Of a stretch of DNA of 64,000 nt, positions 1 through 10,721 are shown in pieces. How positions within the stretch are numbered: position 1 is the stretch's first letter; every line of letters begins with the position of its first letter. A program made the position numbers and the translations under genes. The notes under the pieces were generated by a model that had not been told where the DNA came from, did no database searches, and worked only from the letters and a program-made list of their open reading frames with translations. This DNA is from Sphaerolaimus hirsutus (Eukaryota; Nematoda; Chromadorea; Monhysterida; Sphaerolaimidae). The stretch lies in NCBI GenBank assembly GCA_964036195.1, contig OZ038453.1, positions 6,401,469-6,465,468 on the forward strand, in the 5' to 3' direction.

Positions 1-165
1 CTCACTTGTGTTTTAATACAGTTAACATCCGTGTTATTATACATTTTTCTTTAAAAAAAAATTTACATTTAGATTCTGTCAAAAGCAATTTGTCAGAAGC
101 TTTTTAAAAATCTCCCGAAAATTTCATTTACAAGTACAAAGCTCCGCCCACTCTGCAGTTCTCTC

Positions 166-328
166 AAACGCGCGCGAATTTTGGCTCGATTCCAAAAGTG
201 GCAAATTGGAAAACGGAGATCAATCGAGAGCGTTGGGTCTGGTTATGGTGCACATGAGCAATGTGAAAAGTGTGGCTGTACAAAAAGGCAACGATTTGCC
301 AGCAAAATTGAGTGAAGAAAAGACGGTT
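166..328 (+). CDS. Possible upstream exon of RARS2 (tentative)
   Basis: An open stretch follows a CAG acceptor-like site and ends before GTTTGAG. It contains GNDLPAKLSEEKT, which could stand for the conserved N-terminal helix of ArgRS. Its end phase (0) does not match the 954 exon (which needs 2 bases carried over), so another exon or another start would be required. Confidence 0.2.
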
Positions 329-399
329 TGAGCTGGCACAGTGCCAACTGGTGCATTTGGGAATGGCTTCTCGTTGTGCCCTTTTTATTGGCTCTTAAC

Positions 400-642
400 A
401 CCAGTTGACAAGGATACTAAATGTCAACTGCCCCAATTCAAAGCTCGCTCACTAGTAACCTTATTTAAGTATACACATGTAATTCTTGCCGGCTTTGCAC
501 ACTACACATACCGTTTTTTTGCAAAACTACAGTTTCAAACACAACACGATTCAACATTTTTGCATTTGAACGTAGTTTGTGGGATTGTGGGTTAGCTCTG
601 AATTGGGATGGGAACCAGTTGACATTTGGTCTCCTTGTCAAC
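400..642. repeat. Foldback element with TTGACA...GTCAACTGG ends
   Basis: Left end CCAGTTGACAAGGATACTAA is answered by an inverted CAGTTGACATTTGGTCTCCT near 613. The same unit forms the minisatellite at 2157. Confidence 0.6.
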
Positions 643-953
643 TTGTGTGTGTGGGAGGAGTTTGTTTTTGTGTAGGAAGCTAGGATTTCGACCAGTTATT
701 CAGCAGGGGACCCCATTTCTCAGCTAGTATTCTCTGTATGTGCAAAACCATTTGCGGAATCCTATCTTCGCACGAAATGCAAATAATTATCGCAATTTTA
801 TGCTTTCGACGTTGCTGTATGACAGTGCCATCAGAAAAACTTTCATAGGTTCCCCGTAGCGGCAAAATTTTGATTTTGCAAACACTTTTGCATTTGCTGT
901 CACCCAGTCATTTTTAACAACTAAATTTTAAATATTTGAAACCAAAATTTCAG

Positions 954-1106
954 TGTCTGGCATTTTTCAACAATGTGTCATTGCGGGAAAATCGCGGCCA
1001 TGTGCGCTCGTTTGGCGAGGACAAAATCGACAGCGAAAACTAATCCATTTTGCGTATTGATGCCACTCAAAGTGGATACAAAAACACCTGTGATTGTCGA
1101 ATTTAG
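954..1106 (+). CDS. RARS2: RARS2 exon, end of N-terminal domain
   Basis: The exon lies between a TTTCAG acceptor and a GTGGGT donor. It ends in [11 protein letters not shown] plus a split Ser codon that joins exactly to the next exon to give [15 protein letters not shown], as in animal RARS2. Confidence 0.85.
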
Positions 1107-4100
1107 GTGGGTGATCAGTTTTTTTATAGATTTTTTTATCTAACGATGACAAAACCTTTGTAAATTTGTGAGTGTTTTTCGAATGTTACGTCTCGAGTTT
1201 GGAATTTGTCTAAAAATAGTTTTTGAATTTTTGCAGTACTTTGCAAATTTTCGATTTTAAGATAAAAAATCCCCCAAAAATATAACAAAGACACAACGGA
1301 AAATATTTCCAGTTCCCCAAACATCGCGAAGCCGTTCCACGTGGGCCACTTCCGATCCACAATTTTGGGCCGCAGTATTGCTAATTTATTTGAATTTGCT
1401 GGTCACCCTGTAAAGCGAATTAATTGGCTGGTTGCCAAATTTAATTGGTATCCCGTGTTTTCTGGGAGGCAGACTTTTATTTTATTTGGCATTGTTTGTT
1501 TTATTGTATTCAATGTCGGCTACAAGTTTAGTACACACTTCATAAAATCTACCATGAGATCTGAAAAAAAGTATAAAAAAATTAGTTTCACGGTGCACAT
1601 TTTTCACGTAAATTTTATTCGTCAAGATACGGTAACATTCTTTGCATAGCATTCAAATCAGTATACTCCTAGAGATGTTGTTATCAGAAATATGTCAAAA
1701 TTTCCGTGACAAAAAAGATTCTGTATTGGATACCATATATTTACCTCAATATATTTTTGTGTTCATCTTTCGGTGTTCCAAAACTTTCTACATCAACATT
1801 CAAACTCAAAAATTCACCGCTCAATTCCAAATACAATAAATCGGGTCGCCCAAAAAACTGGAAGAGTGCCAATTAAATTTGTTCCCCGGGAGATTGGGGC
1901 ACTCAGTTCGGTTTGCTCTGCGCTAAGATCAAAGAGATTGGTTACAGTGTGGAGCAGATTGAAAAGATTGAATTGAAACGGTGGTATGAGGTGCGTGCGG
2001 GGAGTTGTTCGAGTTAAATTCGCTGGGCCACTTCCGAAAGTGAGGAGATAAATGATTTTTTAAGTTATAAGCGGTAAGGCCATCATTTACAACATTCAAT
2101 TTTGCATACGAACACCGTTAATTATCTTGTAAGCAAAATTTTGAATTGGGATGGAACCAGTTGACATTTGGTGTCCTTGTCAACCAGTTGACATTTGGTG
2201 TCCTTGTCAACCAGTTGACATTTGGTGTCCTTGTCAACCAGTTGACATTTGGTGTCCGTGCCGATGTGTCTGTGTGTGTAGGGACCATGTGAAACGATAA
2301 GTAAATTCAAGGATAGAAATACAATCACTTTTAAGTTGGTCTGTCACTTAAATTATCATTTCTGGCTTGGCTTACGACTTTTTGGTCGCTTGTCCACCTG
2401 CGGCATTGGTCACTGCATATAATAGGCAATAGGGTTCGGGTGGTCTAACTCGTCAACATTCGATATTTTTCAAATTCATTTGTGTGTTTTTTTCAAATTC
2501 ATTCTTAAATTCATTCATATGTTTATTTTGTTTAAATTTTTTTTAAACTTGCAGCTTTACGTGAAGGCGAACAAATTGGCAGAAACTGATAAAAAATTTG
2601 CTGACGCTGGCCGGCAGCAATTTTCTCTGCTTGAATCCGGTGACCCGGAAACGCTCGCAATTTGGCACAGTGCCAAAAATGCGTCAATTGACTATTTTCG
2701 TCGATTATACGAGTTGGTTAAAATTGAATAACAAAAATTACAGAAAATGCCGCACGTGATTAGTGTCGAGTCAAGTTTTGTTCAAGTTGAGTGGTAAGTT
2801 AATTGACACGTGGAATTCAACACTGACTAACACATTTGTTACTGCAAATAGTTGCGACTTTACATTATTTAGTTGTGACTCGACTTTGCGCCAATAACTT
2901 GACTGTCACTTTTCACTTAGCACTTTTCTTGTCTGTCGTCCACTTGCATAAATGTCCCCACTGGTCAATTCTTTGCAGAGTGATGGGTGTGCATTTCGAT
3001 CAGTGGTACAGCGAGTCGATGTATGCTCAAAGTGCAGCTGATACCATGAAAAGTGCTTTGGAAAGGGGTTCGTTTTGTTTTGAATAATTGTTTTGATTAA
3101 AAGAGCGGCAAATTTTGTCGGTGAATGTTTTTTGCGACTCTCTCAGATTTGGGGGGTGCTGCGCTGCATACAGGAGAAGTTACATTTTCCGGGATTTTTC
3201 AGGTCTCACCCGGGGTTTGGGGGGGGGCGCCCACCTGGATACACCCCTGTGTGACGGGTCTACATGTGTGTTGGGTAACATAACGTGCCTACGTGCGTGA
3301 TGGGTTCACATGCGTAATGGCACAGGGTCATTTCGAGGGGGGGGGGGTGTTAATTCAAGTGAGGGTGTATTCCCAGGTAATACATAATCTAATTCTCACA
3401 CCGACCCATCTCAGGTCTCCTCACCCAAACCCCCTCCGGAGTAGCGGGTGTCTTTTCGTCACAGGACCGTTTCGTCCCAGTGTGCAGAGCCGATGGGTCC
3501 ACTCTCTATGTGGCCAGGGATGTGGCCGCTGCGAGGCATCGATTCGAGAGGTTGGGTTTTGGGTTGCTTGCGTTTTTTTTTTTTTGGGGGGGGGGGCTCA
3601 GGGTTCAGAGCCCTGTAAGGTGTGAAGTTGAGTGTAAAATGTCATGTGAAACAGAAAGAAAATATTTTATTACTGAAGTTTTGACAGTTGACATTGTATG
3701 ACAATTGACAAATTTTGTATGGAATTGACAAATTTATATGACATTTGAAATTTGACATTACAATTTACATTGTGCGGTTCTGCCACCTGGACTTCTACAT
3801 TCCTGCAATTTTTCACGTTTACATTACATGTATGTAGGGTTCAAACGGGATTGACTTTTCTGGATCGGGATTGGTTTTTTGAGATTTCGGGATCGGGATC
3901 AGGATTGGCCGGGATTGGGGTCACGGGATCGGGATCGGGATAGGGATTGGGGTCTTGGGATAGAGTATTTGGCCAATGTTCTGGCATTCACAGTTGTTCA
4001 TAAAGATCTCAAAACACTGTTGGATGCCAGAAAGGTGGCATAAAATGAACGCTGGGGGTTTGCGTTCACATTTTTGCATGCAAAAACGTCATTTTTTCAC

Positions 4101-7100
4101 TTATGATAAGTTCCTCTAATTTTTCCGGGATCGGGATCCCGGACTTGGGAAATTCTCGGGATCGGGATTTGAAAATTTTCGGGATCGGGATCGGGACTGC
4201 TAAATCCCGGAATTTCACGGAATCCGGGATCGGGATCCCGTTTGAACCCTACATGTATGCACATTCTCTGATTTTGATATCGATCATTTTTTCGCATCGA
4301 TATTTAAGATCGATTTTCAGAAAAAATTTAAATATCCATATTAAAAAGTCATGTCATACCAACCATACGCATGTTGATGGGTAGTGGGTAGATCTAGATG
4401 AGTGCTGAGTCTAGATGAGTAGCGGGTTTAGATGAGTAGTGAGCCTACGTCGATGTCATCGCTTCATCCATTCCCACCCCCCCCTCCCAGCACGCCCGTC
4501 CCACCCCAGCTGATCTACGTGGTGGACATCGAACAGAGGGACCACTTCCTAGCAGTGCAGTCTGTCCTGGGAGCCTTGCAAATGGACAAAGTGGCAGAGA
4601 GTGTGCAGCATGTACCTTTCGGAAGGGTCACTGGGATGCGCTCTAGGAGGGGGAGGGTGGGTTAGGGGGAGGGGGTTGGGTGTTTGTTGGATTTAGGGTC
4701 TGGCACGGATCTGTCCCAGTGCGCATGTAAACCCGGTGCACATGTAGGCCAGATTTACCGCTTTTTTCCATCGCACTTATATGTTGCCCTGTCAAATTTC
4801 GTTTAAAGGGTTTTTTGAGCTGATATTCCGTTTCAGTATTTTTTAAAAATCACTTTAACTTTTGAATCTGCACTTCAACTTGATGGATTTATGGAACAAC
4901 ATTGAACCCCACCCGTACAACAGCGTTATCAAACCAAATGATCATGCATTTTGGTTAAAGTTCTAACGGAAAAAACATCTTCCCTCGCATACACCTTTCT
5001 CAATTTTCCCTGTCAAAAACGTCTGGAAAAAATGACTTCCGGGGGATATATTCAAGGATTGCTTATTTATCAAATCTACAACAAATCAAATCAAACGCCG
5101 CAACGATTTCCCACTCCCCGCAAAAATTTCATCTGCCCGTTTTTCAGGCGATTTTCATCGAAGACGTAATTTCTCGGGGCACGAAATCATGCGCATCGAA
5201 ATTGAAATCGGCTGCAAAAAGAGATCCGAATTTGCAAATAGCGCCATTGGCGCAAAATTTGGCACTTAGTGCGTTGGTTTTTGCAGAGTTGAAAGAGCGC
5301 AGATTACACCACGTAAAGTTGGTTTGCACTTTGCAGTTACTTTAAAACAGTTTTTGTGTGGGTCAGGGACGTACGCAGGATTTTTGAACGGGGGGGGGGC
5401 GGATTGTATACGGAGGTCGGCGAACGGGGGGGGGCGGCGCCCCCCCCCCCCTAAAATTTGGCCCTATAGTAAAGGAATGGAGCCATGGCGCTGGCGCCAT
5501 CTGTAGGCGCCAGCGCCATGGCAGTATTGGCGTTGGCGTTGGCGCCAACGTCTACTTTATAGGTATCTATTTATACCTATATATGGTACTAGTACCACTT
5601 TCGGCACTGTTGGACATTTTAGTAATGACATTTGACACCTGAAAATACATATTAAAGAATGGGGTGGCGATTTGCGCGCTTGCGCGCGAAAAATTTTCAA
5701 AGTGCCCTCAAATTCGCCCCAGAAAAGTGCCATTTCTGGCACTTTTTTCTGTCCGGCCCGGGAACGGGGGGGGGGGGGGGCGGGCGCCCCCCCCGCCCCC
5801 CTCCTGCGTACGTCCTTGGTGTGGGTTGTGGTTTCTTAAAAACTCACAAAAACGTTTCATTCACTTTTTTATGATAACATTGTTTGAGGGGTTTGAACCT
5901 TTTGAGGGGTTTGAGGTATAAGTAAATCATATTTTTTGGATATTATTTTATTGGCGTGAATTATTCAAGTGGTGGGACTATTTGTTTTGCATCAAAACTT
6001 TCAACCACGGTAAGGGATGTTCGGAGTTTTTTTCTTCAACGTTTGAAAAATAACGTTTTTTAACAAACGAAAGCAACGAAACTGTGTTTCTAAACGCTAC
6101 CAGATTTTTTTTACTTACTATGTATTTTTCAAATTCATAAAAAAACTTCTTTTTTTAAACGGTCGTTGAAAAATGACGTTTTTCCATTCCTGACGACAAT
6201 TTATTGTAGAAAGACAAAACCAATTTTGATGGATAAAAACTGCAAAAACGTGGAAGTGAAAAAACTGTCAAAAATGGGAGAATAAACATGTTTAGAAGTG
6301 TATGTTACAAACACATAAATACATATTGGCCCTACACACGCTAGTTTTCACCGTGACTGATGTGAAAACTGAAATGGCGACATGGCCACATCCAGCCTAC
6401 TCTTATTGTATGCTATACGTGTTTTAGTTTTCAAATTTTCAAAGTTTAATTTTCATTTATTTATATTCAAATTTAAATGTTATTAAATAATTCAACCGTG
6501 TTCATTAATTTGCACTTTAAAATTTTTCAGTTTTCACACGAAGTCACGGTGAAAACTAGTGTGTGTAGGCACATTTTAGGACCTGAATTTCAGATTCAAC
6601 ATGAGTCGAGCGACGGGTGCCAAAGGGGACACTGGTGTTTTTGTGCAGAGAACTTTGGCAAGATTGTGTCAACTCGTGTCGCAGTTTGACACTGCGTTAA
6701 TTAATGATGATACATCTATTGGTTTGTGTTTCATTTTTTTCCCTAATTTTCGTTTGGGATTTTTTGGCGGTAAGATATTTTCTTCCGGCTGCCAGGTCCG
6801 CAAATTGAGAAGTGAAAGTAAAATGGCAAAAGTAAAGTAAAATGACAAAAGTAAAGTAAAATGACAAGTAAATTGGCAAAAGCGAAGTAAAAATAAAAAG
6901 TACTTCTCTGCGCTCTTGCCATTTTACTTCTCAATTCAATTCGCTTTGCCACTTCGCTTTTGCTATTTTACTTCTCACTTTGCGGAACTGGCCCCAGGCT
7001 TTTGCCAAGGCAAAATCTACAAGTGATAGTAATATAGCTAAGTAAAAAAGTCAGCTCACAGTCGATAATAAGTAAAGTTACAAGTAAACTCAATCGTGAC

Positions 7101-9386
7101 AAGTGTTTTCATTCACAAATTTTACATCGCTAATGAGTCTACTGGTCACTCGATCAGTTTGCTTATGACTAGTTAGCACTTAACTTTTGCACTGATGTCA
7201 CTTAGCACTTTTGTCACTTAGCACTTTTGTCACTTAGCACTATTGTCACTTAGCACTCTTGTCACTTGTTCCCCTGTAGAATAAGCAGTTATTCACATCA
7301 TATCATAAATTTCATCAAATTACAATTCCAAAGAATTCAAGGTGTTTTTTTCTCAAAGATTTGCAAAACATTCAGGGAAATATTGCACTCTAGTCAAAAA
7401 ATTTTTTTCCAGACAACCAGTTGGCTCGATTGGCGGAATTATCATCTACTTTTGTTGAAAACGGCACTTTTCTTAATCAGGATGAAAAATGCTCTCGTCT
7501 AATGCAAGAAATTCTAGAATATCCCGATGTGACAGCCAAAGCTTATGTCGAATTGGAACCGTGCCAAATCGTTCAAGTTAGTCACGTTTCTTGAGAAGTT
7601 GTAATTTTTTTAAATATTGTTTCTGTCGCCTGCGGAATTATTCGTCTAAACCATTTTAAAGTGTCAAAAATATTCACATTACAAAAATACCCTGCACTCA
7701 GGGGTTTTGTAGATTTGGACCCCCGCGGGGGTTCATATAGATAGCAAATCGCTCCTCCGGAGGGATAGATAGCTGGAAAATTTTGGGGCGGGGGGGTTCA
7801 ATATATAGGCACGGACGTAGCCAGGATTTTTGAACGGGGGGGGCGGATTGTATACAGAGCCCGGCGAACGGGCCCCCCTAAAATTTTACCCCTGTGGTAA
7901 AGGAAAGGCGCCTTGGCGCCAGCGCCATTCGTAGGCGCCACGCCATGGCGCTATTGGCGTTGGCGTTAACGCCAAATACTGCTGTACGTGTATGTATTTT
8001 ACATACATATACAGCGATGGCGACCCATTTTGAGCCGTTTTTTGTCCTAAACTATAGGTATCAAGGAAAAATACTGACCGGCAACGAAATGCGCGCTTGC
8101 GCGCAAAATCTTTCCGAACTGCCGACAAAATCGCTTTACGGAAGTGCCATTTCTGGCATATTTTTTTATCCGACCCGGGAAGGGGGGGGGGGGGGTGGCC
8201 GCCCCCCCCCCCCCCGCCCCCCCCCCCCTGGCTACGTCCTTGTATATAGGCATAGAAGGGAGGAAAAGGAGAAAAATCGCTAAAAGTAGCTGAAAAATGG
8301 CTAAAAATGGGTATATAAGGACATATAGCACTAAAAATAGCTGAAAATAGGCAGTTAGACGCATGAACCAGTGATTTTGGAGGTGAAAATCTATATAAAG
8401 GTATGAAAAATTGCGATTTTGAGCGAAAATCAGGGTATAGTTTCTTAAAAATCGCTCGAGATAGGTAAATAGCTGGCCGATTTGGGGGGGGGGGGGGGGT
8501 TGGGGGATAGTAGCCGATAAATTTGCCTCCGGGATTGATAGTATTTCCTCGAAATACCTCCCCCTCGAAATACCCCCCCTCAAAATCGGCACTATGAAAT
8601 TGTTGTCCGGGAAATGCACAACAGATGTTCAAAACACTTACTGTGTTACGTTAGAACATCGTTTATACCATCTGCATCCTTATATAAGGCTGTAAAAACT
8701 TATAAATGGTGGTTATTGTTGCATTTTTCACGTTTTTCTCTCAAAATTCTCACTCTGAAACGATCACCCCCGGGGGGTATTTCGAGGAAATACGGTAGAT
8801 AGCTGAGCGGGCCTCTGGGATAGATAGATAGCTGGCGGATTTGAGGGGGTAACTCCCCCAACCCCCCCCCCCCCCTACTAAACCCCTGCCTGCACTTGAA
8901 AAAGAGACATTGGGGGAGGGAAGTTCAAGAGTCTGAAACACCCTTCAAAGTATCAAATCAGCTTCAAACTTCCATCGCTGTCTCACACAAGCCCCGCCCA
9001 CTTCTTAGCACTCGTTCCGCGTGTGCCGCGCAGCGAGCGCCGCACTGCGCACAACGCACCTGGCTTCCATGCAGACCGACGCGCGCAGACAGGCCGCCCT
9101 GTGTCTGTTCGCCTTGGCCGCGCAAATGATTAGAAGTCAGGTGGCAGTCCCGAGCCCTGTAAAATGCCCTGTAAAATGTCAAATGTCATGCAAAGTGTCA
9201 AAAGTCATGGAAAATGTCCTGCAAAATGGCAAATCGGTTGCCATTTTGCAGGGCATTTTCCATGACTTTTGACACTTTGCATGACATTTTAAATTATTCA
9301 GGGCTTTTGAAAGGGTCTGGGACTGCCCCAAGGTAAAAGTTTTGGGACTGAAACCGATTTTCGATTGCCCTCATGTGGGGAAATAA
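954..9386 (+). CDS. RARS2: Mitochondrial arginyl-tRNA synthetase (RARS2), multi-exon gene
   Basis: This class I aminoacyl-tRNA synthetase joins arginine to tRNA-Arg in mitochondria. Thirteen exons are listed separately; together they encode about 527 codons, and the animal RARS2 family is about 580 residues including the leader. In order one sees the [15 protein letters not shown] segment (the HIGH-type signature), [10 protein letters not shown], the [14 protein letters not shown] stretch, the [16 protein letters not shown] block, which is the RARS2 rather than cytosolic RARS1 form, KGDTGVFVQ, and the C-terminal anticodon-binding helices ending VKVLGLKP. Exon phases agree at most junctions. 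The mitochondrial leader and first exon are not resolved and may lie before position 954 or outside the window. Introns are loaded with transposons, and two of them (1431-1888 and 9141-9332) are themselves transposon copies. The gene converges on the vWA gene on the other strand. Confidence 0.93.
1313..1430 (+). CDS. RARS2: RARS2 exon with HVGH signature
   Basis: The acceptor is TTTCCAG. It encodes [20 protein letters not shown] and continues to KRINWL. HVGH is the class I ATP-binding signature. It ends in phase 0 directly at the foldback element that forms the next intron. Confidence 0.95.
1431..1888 (+). mobile_element. Foldback element that is exactly a RARS2 intron (no AG at 3' end)
   Basis: The coding sequence reads KRINWL up to 1430 and GDWGTQFG from 1889, with no residue missing compared with the family, so the excised segment is fixed to within one base. 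Its two ends are inverted copies: GGTTGCCAAATTTAATTGG on the left and, read from the other strand, GGGGAACAAATTTAATTGG on the right. The intron is therefore the transposon. Allowing for the G ambiguity, the possible boundaries are GT...CG, GG...CC or TT...GG; none is canonical. The reading frame upstream of 1889 has a stop, so no alternative AG rescues it. Confidence 0.85.
1889..1990 (+). CDS. RARS2: RARS2 exon GDWGTQFG
   Basis: It encodes [19 protein letters not shown] and continues for 34 codons in all. GDWGxQFG is diagnostic for ArgRS. The donor is GTGCGT and the phase is 0. Confidence 0.95.
2157..2260. repeat. 27-bp minisatellite, four units
   Basis: The unit CCAGTTGACATTTGGTGTCC + TTGTCAA is repeated almost identically, inside a RARS2 intron. 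Confidence 0.95.
2555..2712 (+). CDS. RARS2: RARS2 exon, catalytic-domain insertion
   Basis: The acceptor is CTTGCAG. It encodes [17 protein letters not shown] through IDYFRRLYE, matching the helical segment after the HIGH region. The donor GTTGGT leaves two bases of a Glu codon, completed by the next exon. Confidence 0.93.
2979..3067 (+). CDS. RARS2: RARS2 exon [11 protein letters not shown]
   Basis: The acceptor is [22 protein letters not shown] matches the family's GVYFDEYSGESFY. The exon ends after LER plus one base at GTTCGT. Confidence 0.92.
3104..3155 (+). CDS. RARS2: RARS2 exon (tentative), beta-strand before KMSK-like region
   Basis: After a 36-base intron (3068-3103, GT...AG) the frame reads [17 protein letters not shown]. 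This fits the variable strand that precedes the conserved DG(S/T)xLY motif. The start phase agrees with the previous exon; the end is unresolved because the best GT leaves the wrong phase for 3465. Confidence 0.5.
3465..3562 (+). CDS. RARS2: RARS2 exon [10 protein letters not shown]
   Basis: The acceptor is GTCACAG. It encodes [20 protein letters not shown] and FERLGFG, matching RSDGTSLYATRDLAAAIDR of animal RARS2. The donor GTTGCTTG lies just before a T-tract/G-tract. Confidence 0.88.
3599..3760. repeat. Degenerate copy of the B introner family
   Basis: GTTCAGAGCCCTGTAAGGTG starts a decayed arm. The ATTTTATTACTGAA core and GACAATTGACA units match the other B copies. It is inside a RARS2 intron, far from exon edges. 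Confidence 0.5.
3835..4251. mobile_element. hAT-like MITE with TAGGGTTCAAAC ends, GATCGGGATC core
   Basis: Terminal inverted repeats TAGGGTTCAAACGGGA and TCCCGTTTGAACCCTA-like. The exact 8-bp duplication CATGTATG lies at 3827-3834 and 4252-4259. The interior is a tandem GGGATCGGGATC foldback. Confidence 0.9.
4491..4656 (+). CDS. RARS2: RARS2 exon, adenylate-binding IYVVD and VPFG block
   Basis: It encodes [13 protein letters not shown] and [19 protein letters not shown], the RARS2 substitute for the KMSKS loop. The start may be 4491 (phase-compatible, adds TPVPPQ) or 4510 (closer to family length). The donor is GTGGGT and its phase is 0. Confidence 0.93.
5148..5317 (+). CDS. RARS2: RARS2 exon FIEDVI to anticodon-binding domain
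   Basis: The acceptor is [17 protein letters not shown] matches the family's FLEDVLNE, and [19 protein letters not shown] matches VGLAALIIQDFKGLLLSD. The donor is GTTGGT. With the next exon it reads [16 protein letters not shown] without gap. Confidence 0.93.
5364..5818. mobile_element. hAT-like MITE (CAGGGACGTACGCAGG ends)
   Basis: 8-bp duplication GTGTGGGT at 5356-5363 and 5819-5826. Ends are CAGGGACGTACGCAGG and CCTGCGTACGTCCTTG, followed inward by G-tracts and C-tracts and a GGCGCCA-rich centre. It lies in a RARS2 intron. Confidence 0.9.
6328..6570. mobile_element. CACTAG-type foldback MITE
   Basis: GGCCCTACACACGCTAGTTT on the left, inverted as AAAACTAGTGTGTGTAGGC on the right, with GTGAAAACTGAAATGG inner arms. 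It ends 23 bases before a RARS2 acceptor. Confidence 0.85.
6594..6721 (+). CDS. RARS2: RARS2 exon GDTGVFVQ
   Basis: It encodes [18 protein letters not shown] and [12 protein letters not shown], corresponding to SRGDTGVFLQYTHARLHSL. The acceptor lies only 23 bases after the end of a CACTAG-type foldback element. Confidence 0.94.
6787..7005. mobile_element. Family H foldback (AGTGAGAAGT...ATGGCAAAAG)
   Basis: CCGCAAATTGAGAAGTGAAA is inverted as TTTTACTTCTCACTTTGCGG. Right edge GGAACTGGCCCCAG. Confidence 0.75.
7413..7576 (+). CDS. RARS2: RARS2 exon, anticodon-binding helices
   Basis: The acceptor is TTTTTCCAG. It encodes [18 protein letters not shown] through ELEPCQIVQ and completes a split Asp codon from the previous exon. 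The donor is GTTAGT. Confidence 0.92.
7810..8242. mobile_element. hAT-like MITE, same family as 5364
   Basis: 8-bp duplication TATATAGG on both sides (7802-7809, 8243-8250). Ends CACGGACGTAGCCAGG and CCTGGCTACGTCCTTG, with long C/G homopolymers inside. Confidence 0.9.
8496..8797. mobile_element. Truncated TACCGTATTTCC-family element
   Basis: The right end CGAGGAAATACGGTA is present; the left end is replaced by a G-tract. The interior GAACATCGTTTATACCATCT is shared with the copies at 13351 and 36165. Confidence 0.7.
9009..9140 (+). CDS. RARS2: RARS2 exon, C-terminal helices
   Basis: The acceptor is CTTCTTAG. It reads [17 protein letters not shown], then [17 protein letters not shown] and IRSQ, matching the penultimate helix of the family. 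It ends at CAG directly against the terminal repeat of the introner. Confidence 0.9.
9141..9332 (+). mobile_element. Introner copy A1 (foldback element = last RARS2 intron)
   Basis: The intron starts GTGGCAGTCCCGAGCCCTG at the first base after the exon's CAG. It ends GGGTCTGGGACTGCCCCAAG at the first base of the last exon. The two halves are inverted copies (CATGCAAAGTGTCAAAAGTCA on one arm, complement on the other), so the whole intron is one foldback transposon. Splicing is GT...AG. The duplicated target is CAG/AAG. Confidence 0.92.
9333..9386 (+). CDS. RARS2: RARS2 terminal exon
   Basis: It encodes [17 protein letters not shown] and a TAA stop. VKVLGLKP aligns with MKLLGITP at the extreme C-terminus of RARS2, without gap from the previous exon. 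Confidence 0.9.
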   Translation, partial: VKVLGLKPIFDCPHVGK

Positions 9387-9560
9387 GTTGTGTATTTCGT
9401 TGGATAATTTTGATTTGTTTGGATGGATAGATTTTGTGGTAATTTCACGCTGCTCGATTCTGATTTTTCTCGCTGTTTTCATGTTTTTTTATATATTTAT
9501 GTGGTACATCCGTTTGTAAATATACACTAGAATATACGTGTCCAAAATTACTTATTTAGG

Positions 9561-10014
9561 CAAGGACGTATCCAGGGGGGGGGGCGGGGGGGGGGCTGCA
9601 GCCCCCCCCCCCTTCCCGGGGTGAGACAAGAAAAGTCCCGGAAAATGCGATTTTGGGGAGTAATTTTGAAGGTATGCGTAAAAAATTTTGCGCGCAAGCG
9701 CGCACTCTTCCACCACACATAGGTATTTTCAGCAGATCGGTCCCTGTACACGCATATCCCTGAAAATGCCATCAATTGTGTGCCTGTCGCTGTGTATATA
9801 TGTATATTTATAAACATATACCGCTGCTCTTGGCGTCAGCGCCAACGCCAATAGCGCCATGGCGTGGCGCCTATGAATGGCGCCAGCGCCATGGCGCCAT
9901 CCCGTTACTATGTAGAGAAAATTTTAGGGGGGGGGGGGGGCTGAGCCCCCCCCCGTTCGCGGGGCTCCGTAAACAAACAGCCCCCCCCGCTCAAAAATCC
10001 TGGATACGTCCCTG
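9561..10014. mobile_element. hAT-like MITE downstream of RARS2
   Basis: 8-bp duplication TATTTAGG at 9553-9560 and 10015-10022. Ends CAAGGACGTATCCAGG and CCTGGATACGTCCCTG. The core carries GGCGCCATGGCGC repeats. Confidence 0.9.
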
Positions 10015-10640
10015 TATTTAGGTATACTCCAGCGACATTACACCCCGGGGTGCTATAAAGCTGTGTAACACCCCGAGTGTTGTGCACAGGGGGGGGGGGG
10101 GGTGTAACCCCAAACTGAAAGGCTGGAACTTCACTGAAATTCTAAACCAAAATGAAGTCAAATGACTGGAAAAGTTGAATTTATCACCAGACAACAACCT
10201 AAGCTCACTCAGCTACCAAAATCACTTTTTCACAGTTTTTTTCCGCAAACAGTAAATCCATCACACCAAATCATTTCATCATCACACATAACTTTTCGTC
10301 ATCACGAAGTCACAGCAACTGTTTAGATACCCCGACCATCATTGATTTTTCTCACACAGATTGGGTGATCACAGGTTTTAACCAGAGTTGTTCACGTAAC
10401 ATATTTATCTATATAAATACTTAGCGGACCGCATAGTATTCTTCTAAAATTACTTATGTAGTAGTAGATAACGCTTGAGCAGGATACTTATATTTACACA
10501 CATTTTCACAAAAAATGATACTAATATATTTCATCACATTTCATTGCAATGGGTAAATCGGTGTACAATTTTTCACAAGTGTCACAACAATTCATGCACA
10601 GTTTTTCGATTGTAAAATATTTGTCAATTTTGTCAACTTG
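10015..10640. other. Between RARS2 and the vWA gene: no gene seen
   Basis: After the hAT-like element there is a short GTAACACCCCG/CGGGGTGC stem and G-tract at 10040-10105, then AT-rich sequence with no conserved frame. The 3' ends of both convergent genes probably lie here; no clear AATAAA was assigned. Confidence 0.5.
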
Positions 10641-10721
10641 TTATATATGAGTTGTCAATTCTTTGCATATCTTTATCAATATGTCAACTCTGACTTTCAC
10701 CGTTGGGTTGTGTTTTAGACA
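10641..10721 (-). CDS. vWA gene terminal exon (tentative)
   Basis: Phase 0 continues as CLKHNPTVKVRVDILIKICK and a stop at 10641-10643. The tail has no family match, so the end of the gene could be elsewhere. Confidence 0.5.
   Translation of the reverse strand, partial: CLKHNPTVKVRVDILIKICKELTTHI

Noticed and set aside
7886..8632. 248-residue minus-strand frame
   Set aside because: It runs through homopolymer tracts of a hAT-like MITE and a neighbouring truncated element.
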